Assembly: GCA_033764865.1 (NCBI GenBank) | Contig: JANRIM010000145.1 | Location: forward strand, 1 to 13,074 | Direction of reading: 5' to 3' | DNA: 13,074 bases | DNA from: VFBF01 sp033764865 | Lineage (GTDB): Bacteria > Pseudomonadota > Alphaproteobacteria > Caulobacterales > Aquidulcibacteraceae | Shown here: piece by piece, positions 1 to 6,143 of the stretch | Position numbering within the stretch: the stretch's first letter is position 1 | How the letters are laid out: each line of letters opens with the position of its first letter | Program-made: the position numbers and the translations under genes | The notes under the pieces: model-generated | What the model saw: the letters and a program-made list of their open reading frames with translations, nothing else | The model's database searches: none | Told to the model about the DNA's origin: nothing

Positions 1-995
1 CCCACCGGTGCATGCGCCAGCCGGGCGAGATCGTTGATGTGGACGGGCGTGGGCGAAAGCAGGCGGGCCACCGCGAGGATGAGGGTGGGGGCGGCGTCCT
101 CCAGATCGGGAGCGGCCGCGGGCGCGCGGCGGCGGATCGCGCCGGGCGGCGCCCTCAGGGCCTCGGCCACATCCTCCGGCGTCTCCACCAGGATGGCCCC
201 CTGCTTCAGCAGCGCGTTGCCGCCGCGAGCCCGCGGATCGAGCGGGGAGCCCGGCACGGCCATGACGTCGCGTCCCTGTTCGCCCGCCGCCCGCGCCGTG
301 ATCAGGGAGCCAGACCGCAGCGCGGCCTCGATCACCACCACGCCCAACGACAGACCGGAAATGATGTGGTTGCGGCGGGGGAAATCCCGAGCGCGCGCCT
401 GGAACCCCAGCGGCGCCTCGCTCACCACGAGGCCCTCCGCGCACAATCTGTCGTGCAGCGCCAGATTCTGCGGCGGATAGGGGCGGTCGAGCCCGCCCGC
501 CAGCACGGCTATGGCCCCTGTGGACAGGCTTTCCTCATGCACCCGCGCGTCGACGCCGCGCGCCATCCCCGACACCACCGCAAAACCCATGGCGCCAAGC
601 TCGCGCGCGAAATCTCCCGCCAGTTTGAGGCCGGCGGCCGACGCTTCGCGCGCGCCGACGAGGGCTACGGTCGGGCGGCTCAACAGGTCGGCGCGGCCGC
701 GCATCGCGATCATCGCGGGCCCGGGGTCGAGCGCACGGAGCAGGGCGGGAAAGGCGGGCTCACACGCGCACACGAGCTCGGCGCCCATCGCCGCGAGCGC
801 GTCGATCTCGCGGGCGATGGCGCTGGACGGTGGCGGCTCGTGGCGCCCGCCCGCGAGGGAGGGCAGAGCGTCAAGCGCGGCTTCCGCGCCGCCGTAGCGG
901 CTCACGAGCCGGTGGAACGTCAAAGGCCCCACGCCCGGGGTGCGCGCCAGACGCGCCCATGCGATCCGCTCGCGCCGCGCGAGCGGCCGGCTCAT
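1..995 (-). CDS. dprA: DNA processing protein DprA (3' end cut by window edge)
   Basis: DprA binds incoming or exposed single-stranded DNA and loads RecA, protecting DNA during transformation and recombination in the cytoplasm. The visible 331 codons start MSRPLARRERIAWARL. An N-terminal helical (SAM-like) region covers about residues 10-45. The Rossmann-type DprA domain follows, with VGAREAS (113-119), SGMARGVDARVH (142-153), GGLDRPYPPQN (167-177), FPRRNHIISGLS (205-216) and SGSLITARAAGEQGR (228-242) through AVPG (246-249). The usual second Arg of the RNR motif is His210 here. A Pro/Ala linker at about 283-300 leads into the start of the C-terminal winged helix, which is cut by the window edge. 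The ATG overlaps the plsY stop as ATGA (992-995), so the two genes are translationally coupled and belong to the pyrB-pyrC'-plsY-dprA unit. The family call is very secure; only the C-terminus is unseen. Confidence 0.95.
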   Translation of the reverse strand, partial: MSRPLARRERIAWARLARTPGVGPLTFHRLVSRYGGAEAALDALPSLAGGRHEPPPSSAIAREIDALAAMGAELVCACEPAFPALLRALDPGPAMIAMRGRADLLSRPTVALVGAREASAAGLKLAGDFARELGAMGFAVVSGMARGVDARVHEESLSTGAIAVLAGGLDRPYPPQNLALHDRLCAEGLVVSEAPLGFQARARDFPRRNHIISGLSLGVVVIEAALRSGSLITARAAGEQGRDVMAVPGSPLDPRARGGNALLKQGAILVETPEDVAEALRAPPGAIRRRAPAAAPDLEDAAPTLILAVARLLSPTPVHINDLARLAHAPV

Positions 996-1651
996 TCTTC
1001 GACGGAGGCGGTCTTCGCCGCCTTGCCGGCGCCGATCTTCGGCTCCGCGCCCTGGAGCAGCCGCGTGATGTTCGCGTGGTGGCGCACGAAAATGAGCACG
1101 CCCAGCAGCGTGCAGAAAGCCACCGGCGCCAGCCATTCGCCTGGATTGGTGACGTAGGCGACGGCGGGCGCCGCCGCCGCCGCGACAAGGGCGCCGAGCG
1201 AGGAGTATCTGAAGAGGATCGCGGTGAGCACCCACAGCGCGGCGCATGCCGCGCCCACGACGGGCAGGCCCGCAAACAGGACGCCGAAAAAGGTGGCGAC
1301 GCCTTTCCCGCCCTTGAAGTTCAGCCAGACCGGGAAGCAGTGGCCGAGAAACGCCGCCGCGCCTGCGACATAGCCGGCGGTGACCCCGCCATAGCCGGTG
1401 TCCTGGTGGAACAGCACGCGCGCCAGCAGCAACGCCGCCGCCGCCTTGCCGCTATCGAGCAGGAAGGTGGCGGCCGCCAGATCCTTGCGCCCCGTGCGCA
1501 GCACGTTGGTCGCGCCGATGTTGCCGGAGCCGATGGCGCGGATGTCGCCCAGGCCGGCGGCGCGCACGATCACGAGCCCGAACGGCACGGAGCCCAAAAG
1601 GTAGCCGAGCGCCGCGGCGATGGCGAAGGACACAGGCGGTTGATCCCACAT
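992..1651 (-). CDS. plsY: acyl-phosphate:glycerol-3-phosphate acyltransferase PlsY
   Basis: PlsY is an integral inner-membrane enzyme that moves an acyl group from acyl-phosphate (made by PlsX) to glycerol-3-phosphate, the first step of phospholipid synthesis. The 219-residue length is normal for the family. The three signatures are present: GSGNIGATNVLR (41-52, glycerol-3-phosphate/phosphate loop), LGHCFPVWLNFKGGKGVAT (102-120, with the KGGKG loop), and HHANITRLLQG (191-201) near the C-terminal end. Hydrophobic stretches at about 8-30, 58-80, 92-108, 120-146, 152-167 and 174-190 fit the multi-spanning topology. The ATG at 1649-1651 has only a weak upstream Shine-Dalgarno, so it may depend on readthrough from the upstream genes. 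Its stop overlaps the dprA start by four bases. The call is secure. Confidence 0.97.
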   Translation of the reverse strand: MWDQPPVSFAIAAALGYLLGSVPFGLVIVRAAGLGDIRAIGSGNIGATNVLRTGRKDLAAATFLLDSGKAAAALLLARVLFHQDTGYGGVTAGYVAGAAAFLGHCFPVWLNFKGGKGVATFFGVLFAGLPVVGAACAALWVLTAILFRYSSLGALVAAAAAPAVAYVTNPGEWLAPVAFCTLLGVLIFVRHHANITRLLQGAEPKIGAGKAAKTASVEE

Positions 1652-1676
1652 GCGCCCGGTCTAGCAGCGGCTCACC

Positions 1677-1717
1677 CCCGGGGAAACTGGCCCGGGGAAA
1701 CTGGCCCGGGGACCTGG
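1677..1717. repeat. 14-bp tandem repeat, nearly three copies
   Basis: CCCGGGGAAACTGG occurs at 1677-1690 and again perfectly at 1691-1704. A degenerate 13-base copy, CCCGGGGACCTGG, follows at 1705-1717. Each unit contains a CCCGGG palindrome. The repeat lies in the 85 bases between the 56-residue ORF stop and the plsY start, so it would be in the plsY leader if the genes are co-transcribed. No known function. Confidence 0.9.
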
Positions 1718-1736
1718 CGTGGGAAGCGCGGAGCCG

Positions 1737-1907
1737 TCAGCGGGTGGGCGCGCGGCCCAGCAGATCGACCGCGCGCTTGGAGGCGGCGAGCCGGGCGTCA
1801 ATGTCGGCCTGCTCGCCAAGGCTGCGCACGACGGCGCGTTCAGCGGTGTACGCGGCGAGCGGATTGGCCGAAAAAATCGTCCAGGCGATGGTCCACACGA
1901 GCCACAT
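1737..1907 (-). CDS. small hypothetical protein with hydrophobic N-terminus (56 aa)
   Basis: This is a short reading frame not recognised as any family. It starts MWLVWTIAWTIFSANPLAAY and ends in RAPTR. The first 20 or so residues are Trp-rich and hydrophobic, ending in an Ala-Ala-Tyr stretch. This could be a single membrane anchor or a poor signal peptide; there is no positively charged n-region, so export is doubtful. The rest is a charged, Ala/Arg-rich stretch predicted by eye to be helical. Coding is supported by a GGGGGA Shine-Dalgarno about 6 bases before the ATG, strong G/C third-position bias, and its position between pyrC' and plsY on the same strand, with gaps of 56 and 85 bases. 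The function is unknown. Confidence 0.65.
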   Translation of the reverse strand: MWLVWTIAWTIFSANPLAAYTAERAVVRSLGEQADIDARLAASKRAVDLLGRAPTR

Positions 1908-1952
1908 GGCGGGTCCCCCGTTCAGAGCCCGTGAAGTATGCTGAGCGTGACG

Positions 1953-1967
1953 TTAACGACGGCTTAC
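1953..1967. promoter_or_regulatory. CtrA-box-like motif TTAA-N7-TTAC
   Basis: TTAACGACGGCTTAC matches the alphaproteobacterial CtrA consensus TTAA-N7-TTAA in seven of eight defined positions. It is 46 bases upstream of the 56-residue ORF, and its right half contains the pyrC' stop codon (TAA on the minus strand). Part of the match is therefore constrained by coding. No good -10/-35 pair is visible around it. Tentative. Confidence 0.25.
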
Positions 1968-3259
1968 GCAGCGGCATCGAAGACGGTGACGCCGCTCACC
2001 AGCGTGCGTTGCACGCGGCCCTGCATCAGGCGTCCGTCGTAGGGCGTGTTGCGGCACTTCGATTTCATCGTGTCGGCGGCGAACTGGAACGGCGCGTCAA
2101 GGTCCACGAGCACGAGATCGGCCGGCGCGCCCTCGGCGATGCGGCCGTGGGGCAACTTCAGCAGCGCGGCGGGCCGGCAGGTGAGCGCCGCCAGCACGTC
2201 CATGAGGTCGGCCTCGCCGTTGTGATGCAGCGACAGCGCCGCCGGCAGCAGCGTCTCCAGCGCGGACGCCCCGAAGGCGGCCTCATCGAACGGCAGGCGC
2301 TTTTCCTCCGGCGGCCGCGGATCGTGGCCGGAGACGATCACGTCGATGGCGCCGTCGGCGAGAGCGGCCACCAACGCGCGCCTGTCGTCCTCGCTGCGCA
2401 GCGGCGGGGAGAGCTTCGCGAACGTGCGGTAGTCCGTCACTTCCAGTTCGTTGAGCGTGAGGTGATGCACGCTCACGCTGGCGTGGAGGGCGACGCCCGC
2501 GGCCTTCGCGCGCCGGATCGGGCCGAGCGTGGCGGCCGCCGAGATCATGTCCAGGAGCAGGCGACCGCCCGTCAACTCGGCGAGCGCTGCGTCCCGTTCG
2601 GCGAAGATGCGCTCCGCCGCGGCGGGGATGCCCGGCAGGCCCAGCCGCGCGCCCAGCTCCCCCTCATGCATGACCCCGCCCTTGGCGAGGTGGGGATCCT
2701 CAGGTCGGTGAGCGACGAGTGCGCCGAACGCCGAAGCGTAGGACAGCGCGCGCCGAAGCACCCGGCTGTCGACGACCGGCGCATGGCCGTTGGAGAACAG
2801 CACCGCGCCCGCTTCTGTCAGCAGGCCCATCTCCGTCATCATGAGGCCGTCGAGCTTTTTCGTCATCGCCGCGGCGGGCAGCACGTGCACGCCTGCGCGT
2901 TCCGCGCCGCGCCGCTTGATGAAATCCACCAGGCTCACGTCGTCGATGACGGGATTGGTGTCGGGCATCACCACCATGGTGGTCACGCCGCCGGCGGCGG
3001 CCGCGCGCCCCGCGCTCTTCAGCGTCTCGCGATGTTCGGCGCCCGGCTCGCCCACGCTGACGCGCATGTCGATGAGGCCGGGTATGAGGGCAAGGCCCGC
3101 ACCGTCGATGACGGTCGTCTCCGCGCCGGCCTTCAGCGACGGGCCGATCTTGGCGATGAGCCCGCCCTCGACGGCGACGTCGGCCACCCGGTCGGCGCGG
3201 GTGGCGGGATCGAGCACGCGCGCTCCGGCGATGAGGAGACGTGTCATGGCGCGGGTCAT
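1964..3259 (-). CDS. pyrC: non-catalytic dihydroorotase homologue PyrC' (ATCase-associated)
   Basis: The 431-residue protein belongs to the class I dihydroorotase/amidohydrolase superfamily and lies beside pyrB. The fold motifs are intact: PGLIDM (60-65), GGVTTMVVMPDTNPV (90-104), HEGELGARLGLPGIP (198-212), VHHLTLNE (264-271) and GAPADLVLVDLD (377-388). The active site is not. The zinc-binding HxH after PGLID(M) is R66-V-S68, the following substrate Arg is Gly70, the His of the H-V-S motif is Met238, and the catalytic Asp of TDHAPH is Gly311 (SGHDPR). His184 and the 265-266 His pair remain. Inactive PyrC' proteins in this position are known from Pseudomonas, where they are structural partners of aspartate carbamoyltransferase, and that role is inferred here. 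The real dihydroorotase must be encoded elsewhere. The ATG overlaps the pyrB stop as ATGA; a second possible start is Met5 at 3245-3247. Confidence 0.9.
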   Translation of the reverse strand: MTRAMTRLLIAGARVLDPATRADRVADVAVEGGLIAKIGPSLKAGAETTVIDGAGLALIPGLIDMRVSVGEPGAEHRETLKSAGRAAAAGGVTTMVVMPDTNPVIDDVSLVDFIKRRGAERAGVHVLPAAAMTKKLDGLMMTEMGLLTEAGAVLFSNGHAPVVDSRVLRRALSYASAFGALVAHRPEDPHLAKGGVMHEGELGARLGLPGIPAAAERIFAERDAALAELTGGRLLLDMISAAATLGPIRRAKAAGVALHASVSVHHLTLNELEVTDYRTFAKLSPPLRSEDDRRALVAALADGAIDVIVSGHDPRPPEEKRLPFDEAAFGASALETLLPAALSLHHNGEADLMDVLAALTCRPAALLKLPHGRIAEGAPADLVLVDLDAPFQFAADTMKSKCRNTPYDGRLMQGRVQRTLVSGVTVFDAAA

Positions 3260-4272
3260 GGGGCAGGCCCCTCGTTCGATCCGTGCGCCGCCAGCGCTTC
3301 CAGAACGGCCATGCGCAGCGCCACGCCCATGCGCACCTGTTTCTCGATCAGGCTCACGGCGCGGTCGTCGGCGACGGCGGAATCGATTTCCACGCCCCGG
3401 TTCATGGGGCCGGGATGCATCACCAGGCTGGGCCGGCCGGTGAGCGCGAGTTTCTCGGCGTCGAGGCCGTAATGCCAGAAGTACTCCCGCTGCGACGGCA
3501 CGAAGCCGCCCTGCATGCGCTCCAGCTGGATGCGCAGCATCATCACCACATCGGCGCCCACGAGGCCGGTCTTCATGTCGGTGAAGACGTCCGCGCCCCA
3601 GTGGCGCACGCCCGCTGGCAGCAGCGTAGGCGGCGCCACGAGACGCACCCGCGCGCCCAGCAGCGTCAGCAGCGCCACGTTCGAGCGCGCCACCCGCGAG
3701 TGCAGCACATCACCGCAGATCGCCACGGTGAGGCCCTCCACGCGGCCGAGCGCCTCGCGGATGGTCAGCGCATCGAGCAGGGCCTGCGTCGGGTGTTCGT
3801 GGGTGCCGTCCCCGGCGTTGATAACCGAACAGTCCACCTTGCGCGCCAGCAGGTGCGCCGCGCCGGAGGAACCGTGGCGGACCACCAGCAGATCCGGCGC
3901 CATGGCGTTGAGCGTGGCGGCGGTGTCCATCAGCGTCTCTCCCTGGGCGACGGAGGATGGGTTGACGCTCATGTTGACCACATCGGCGCCCATGCGCTTG
4001 CCGGCCAGTTCGAAGGAGCTTTGCGTGCGGGTGGAGTTTTCGAAGAAGAGGTTGATCAGCGTGCGGCCGCGCAGCATGTCGCCCTTCTTCACGCGGCCTT
4101 CCACGTAGGGAAAGAAAAAGCGCGCCCGCCCGATGAGCGCCTCCGCCTCGGCGCGGCTGAGATCTTCGATGGCGAGGAGGTGGCGATGGCGCAGGCGCGC
4201 GGGCCCCGGCGCATGCTCGATGCCGCCCTGTGGCCCGCCGTTCTCGTGCGTGAATCGCCCGGCCTGCGGCAT
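3256..4272 (-). CDS. pyrB: aspartate carbamoyltransferase catalytic chain PyrB
   Basis: PyrB condenses carbamoyl phosphate and aspartate to carbamoyl-aspartate, the committed step of pyrimidine synthesis in the cytoplasm. At 338 residues it is slightly longer than the usual ~310 because of a polar N-terminal extension; the core begins near HRHLLAIEDLS (29-39). Visible motifs are FFENSTRTQSSFE (76-88, carbamoyl-phosphate loop), VRHGSSGA (131-138), GDGTHEHPTQALLD (154-167), GDVLHSR (187-193), MLRIQLER (245-252) and HPGPMNRGVEI (286-296). In the 80s loop the expected ...KKGE... is SSVAQGE, so the lysine equivalent to E. coli Lys84 is Gln110. Everything else needed for catalysis appears present. 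The gene heads the minus-strand unit and overlaps pyrC' by four bases. Upstream is a divergent intergenic region, so the promoter probably lies within 4273-4433. The Shine-Dalgarno is weak. Confidence 0.95.
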   Translation of the reverse strand: MPQAGRFTHENGGPQGGIEHAPGPARLRHRHLLAIEDLSRAEAEALIGRARFFFPYVEGRVKKGDMLRGRTLINLFFENSTRTQSSFELAGKRMGADVVNMSVNPSSVAQGETLMDTAATLNAMAPDLLVVRHGSSGAAHLLARKVDCSVINAGDGTHEHPTQALLDALTIREALGRVEGLTVAICGDVLHSRVARSNVALLTLLGARVRLVAPPTLLPAGVRHWGADVFTDMKTGLVGADVVMMLRIQLERMQGGFVPSQREYFWHYGLDAEKLALTGRPSLVMHPGPMNRGVEIDSAVADDRAVSLIEKQVRMGVALRMAVLEALAAHGSNEGPAP

Positions 4273-4433
4273 GGCGCTTGTTAACGTGCGGGGCGCAGCC
4301 GCCGCAAGTGGGGCGCCTTTGTGGCGCGAAACTATCCACAGCGCCCTTTTCTCGGCGCCGAATCGGAACGGATTACGAACTCGCGTTTACTCTTTGTTAG
4401 GGTTAAAAGCGCGCGGCAGGAAAGGCCAGGGTC
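4273..4433. promoter_or_regulatory. divergent promoter region between pyrB and the 70-aa gene
   Basis: These 161 bases separate pyrB (minus) from the small gene at 4434 (plus), so both promoters should be here. The right third (about 4360-4406) is clearly more AT-rich than the surroundings, as expected for promoter DNA. Within it, TTTA-N7-TTAG (4386-4400) is a weak CtrA-like arrangement and GTTAGGGT (4396-4403) a weak alphaproteobacterial -10. I could not fix a convincing -35/-10 pair for either gene. A DnaA-box-like 9-mer lies at 4332-4340. Confidence 0.5.
4332..4340 (+). promoter_or_regulatory. DnaA-box-like 9-mer
   Basis: CTATCCACA differs from the consensus DnaA box TTATCCACA only at the first base. 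It lies 94 bases upstream of the start of the 70-residue gene and 59 bases upstream of pyrB. A single site is not proof of DnaA binding; chance occurrence is possible, though in DNA this GC-rich it is less likely than average. Confidence 0.35.
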
Positions 4434-4646
4434 ATGACGGACACGTTCAAACCGGCGGGTGCAGCGTTCGCGGCGGTGGTGGCGGGCATCGGCGCGCCGG
4501 CGGGTCTGCTCCAGGCGGCGGACGAGGCCATGGCCGCGCGGGAGGCGCAGGCGGCGGCGCTGGCGGCCGCAGCGCAGACCTTCGACGCGGCGGAGCCGTT
4601 CGCGCCCGCGCCGCCGGCGCACCAAGCCGACCTTTTCGACCTGTGA
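4434..4646 (+). CDS. small Ala-rich protein with C-terminal beta-clamp-binding motif (70 aa)
   Basis: I do not recognise a named family. The 70-residue protein is 27 Ala, with no Cys or Trp. Residues 24-50 look like one amphipathic Ala-rich helix, followed by a Pro/Ala linker (55-62) and the extreme C-terminus QADLFDL (64-70). QxxLF-type peptides bind the hydrophobic pocket of the DNA polymerase sliding clamp (DnaN), and E. coli DNA polymerase III alpha uses QADMF. Presentation on a flexible C-terminal tail after a Pro-rich linker is how clamp-binding tails are usually displayed, so a clamp-interacting or replication-linked role is inferred, not shown. Coding is supported by AGGAAAGG about 9 bases before the ATG, G/C third positions almost throughout, and a clean fit between the divergent promoter region and the convergent permease gene four bases away. 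Cytoplasmic. Confidence 0.75.
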   Translation: MTDTFKPAGAAFAAVVAGIGAPAGLLQAADEAMAAREAQAAALAAAAQTFDAAEPFAPAPPAHQADLFDL

Positions 4647-4653
4647 GCGCTCA
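4644..4653. other. palindrome containing both stop codons of a convergent gene pair
   Basis: TGAGCGCTCA is a perfect 10-base palindrome. Its left TGA stops the 70-residue gene and its right TCA is the stop of the AEC permease read on the other strand. Two facing TGA stops give three symmetric bases automatically; only the central GCGC adds information. There is no T-run, so a terminator role is unproven. Confidence 0.5.
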
Positions 4654-5571
4654 TGGCGCCGCGAGCGCCAGCGTGATCGCGATGGGCATCGTGACGAAGG
4701 ACATGAGCGTGGTCACGCTCACGATCGCCGCCATCAGCCGCGCGTCGCCGCCCATCTCGCGCGCCAGCGTGTAGCTCGCCGCGGCGGTGGGCGTGGAGCC
4801 GATGCCGGCCGCGATCGCCGCCGCGACAGGCCCCGCGCCCACGCCGCGCACCACCGCGTAGAAGATGAGGGGCGCCGCCACGAGCTTGACCGCCGTCGAC
4901 AGCGCCACCTTCGCGTGCGCCGAGCGGGCCGCCCTGAGGTCGATCCCTGCGCCCACGCAGATCAGCGCCACCGGCATCGCCGCCTGGCCCAGCAGCTGCA
5001 GCGCGTCGGAGACGGGCCCGAGGTCCGGCGCCCCCAACGCCAGCGCCGCAAGCCCCGCCACGCACGCCAGCACCAACGGATTGCCCGCCACCTGCGCCAG
5101 CAGGAAGCGCCACGACGTCTGGCGGTTCTCCCCCCAGCGCGCGAGCACGCCCACGCTGATGATGTTGAGCATCAACACCGCGGGGCCGAACGCCAGCGCG
5201 ATATAGGGCCGCCCCAATGGGCCGAAAATCTCGTTGCCGGCGGCGAGGATCGCAAAGCCGTTCCAGCGCGCAGCGCCCTGGAAGACGCTCGTGTAGCCCG
5301 GCCCGTCGCGGAAGAACGGGCGCAATCCCAGCATCAGCGCCACCACGCACAGGAACGCCAGCATCACGCCGCCAAGGAAGGGCAGCGCATCGGCGCTGGC
5401 GAGCGAGGCCGACGCAATGGTGGTGAACAGGAAGGCCGGGTAGAGCACGAAGTAGCCGAAGCGGTTCACCGCCCCCAGCGCGTCCGCAGGCAGGAGACGC
5501 GCCGCCCGCACGGCCCAGCCCAACAGGATCAGCAGGAACACCGGCGCCAGCGCGCCCAGCACCTCATTCAT
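4651..5571 (-). CDS. AEC family transporter (auxin efflux carrier-like permease)
   Basis: This 306-residue, strongly hydrophobic protein has about ten predicted membrane spans and almost no long soluble loop. Length and pattern match bacterial AEC/MdcF-type carriers, secondary transporters of small organic acids; the substrate cannot be told from sequence. Typical features are the N-terminal LAPVFLLILLGWAVRA followed by FGYFVLYPAFLF, the helix containing RWNGFAILAAGNEIFG, the NPLVLACVAG stretch near the middle, PVALICVGAGIDLR opening the second repeat, and GSTPTAAASYTLAREMGGD near the end. The second half partly repeats the first, as in this family. Its ATG lies inside the end of ruvX (8-base overlap), so it is probably translated with ruvX. 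No relation to RuvX function is obvious. Confidence 0.9.
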   Translation of the reverse strand: MNEVLGALAPVFLLILLGWAVRAARLLPADALGAVNRFGYFVLYPAFLFTTIASASLASADALPFLGGVMLAFLCVVALMLGLRPFFRDGPGYTSVFQGAARWNGFAILAAGNEIFGPLGRPYIALAFGPAVLMLNIISVGVLARWGENRQTSWRFLLAQVAGNPLVLACVAGLAALALGAPDLGPVSDALQLLGQAAMPVALICVGAGIDLRAARSAHAKVALSTAVKLVAAPLIFYAVVRGVGAGPVAAAIAAGIGSTPTAAASYTLAREMGGDARLMAAIVSVTTLMSFVTMPIAITLALAAP

Positions 5572-6040
5572 GGACCGCGCGCTCCTTGAGCGCGTCGAGG
5601 GCGCCCTGGAGGGCGTAGGCGGCGGCGAGTTTGTCCACCACTTCCGCGCGCCGCTTGCGTGAGGAGTCCGCTGCGATCAGCGTGCGCGTCACCGCCGCGG
5701 TGGAGAGGCGCTCGTCCCACAGCAGCAGCGGCACATCGCGAAGGCCCAGCAGATTGCGCGCGAAGGCGCGCGCCGATTGCGCGGCCGGCCCGTCGCTGCC
5801 GTCCATGTTGCGCGGCAGCCCGACGACCAGTCCGGCGCACTGGCGCCCGTCGAACAGCTCGAAAATGCGCGCCCCATCGGCGGCGAATTTCACGCGCACT
5901 ACGGTGTCGAGCGGCGAGGCGATGATCCGGTCCGGATCGGCGATGGCGACCCCGATGCGCTTGGACCCGGGGTCAAGCCCCAGGAGCGCGCCGCGCGGCG
6001 GGAGCGCGGCGGCGAAGTCCGGAAGGTCGAGCAGGGGCAT
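5564..6040 (-). CDS. ruvX: RuvX/YqgF family Holliday-junction-resolvase-like nuclease
   Basis: The 158-residue protein has the RNase H-like fold of YqgF/RuvX, a family tied to pre-16S rRNA 5' end processing and also annotated as a putative Holliday junction resolvase. The catalytic acidic residues are present: Asp23 in GLDPGSKRIGVAIAD (21-35), Glu110 in LLWDERLST (106-114) and Asp136 in DKLAAAYALQGALD (136-149). The VVGLPRNMDGSDGPAAQSAR block (72-91) is also typical. The N-terminal extension of about 18 residues before the first strand is common in alphaproteobacteria. The ATG at 6038-6040 has a weak Shine-Dalgarno. It is divergent from gatC with 100 bases between the starts, an arrangement often seen in this class. 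Its end overlaps the AEC permease start. Confidence 0.95.
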   Translation of the reverse strand: MPLLDLPDFAAALPPRGALLGLDPGSKRIGVAIADPDRIIASPLDTVVRVKFAADGARIFELFDGRQCAGLVVGLPRNMDGSDGPAAQSARAFARNLLGLRDVPLLLWDERLSTAAVTRTLIAADSSRKRRAEVVDKLAAAYALQGALDALKERAVHE

Positions 6041-6129
6041 GGGGTCTGCGTCGCGCGCATGTCCGCCAAGGTCAAGCCGCCTCGCCTTGCCCCCCGCGCC
6101 AGACGCTGGTAGCGCTCGCGCTTCGCTTC

Positions 6130-6143
6130 AGGAGGGCCCCTTG
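6130..6143 (+). promoter_or_regulatory. Shine-Dalgarno that fixes the gatC TTG start
   Basis: AGGAGG (6130-6135) is followed by a 5-base spacer and TTG (6141-6143). No ATG or GTG is available at the right place, and the conserved GatC sequence begins immediately after it. Confidence 0.85.

Noticed and set aside
12..1157. 381-codon plus-strand open frame at the left edge
   Set aside because: It is the antisense shadow of dprA, which is plainly the real gene by motif content on the minus strand.
1677..1717. CRISPR-like repeats
   Set aside because: The units are contiguous 14-mers with no spacers; it is an ordinary tandem repeat.
830..3472. 880-codon open frame on the plus strand
   Set aside because: It runs antisense to dprA, plsY and pyrC', has no recognisable domain, is dominated by Arg/Ala/Gly/His, and is a third-position artefact of GC-rich coding DNA.
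6065..6080. TTGACC on the minus strand upstream of ruvX as a -35 element
   Set aside because: No acceptable -10 lies at 10-18 bases downstream on that strand.
5631..6140. In-frame upstream extension of gatC
   Set aside because: The extension is antisense to ruvX and resembles no GatC; the AGGAGG-TTG at 6130-6143 gives the normal 95-residue length.
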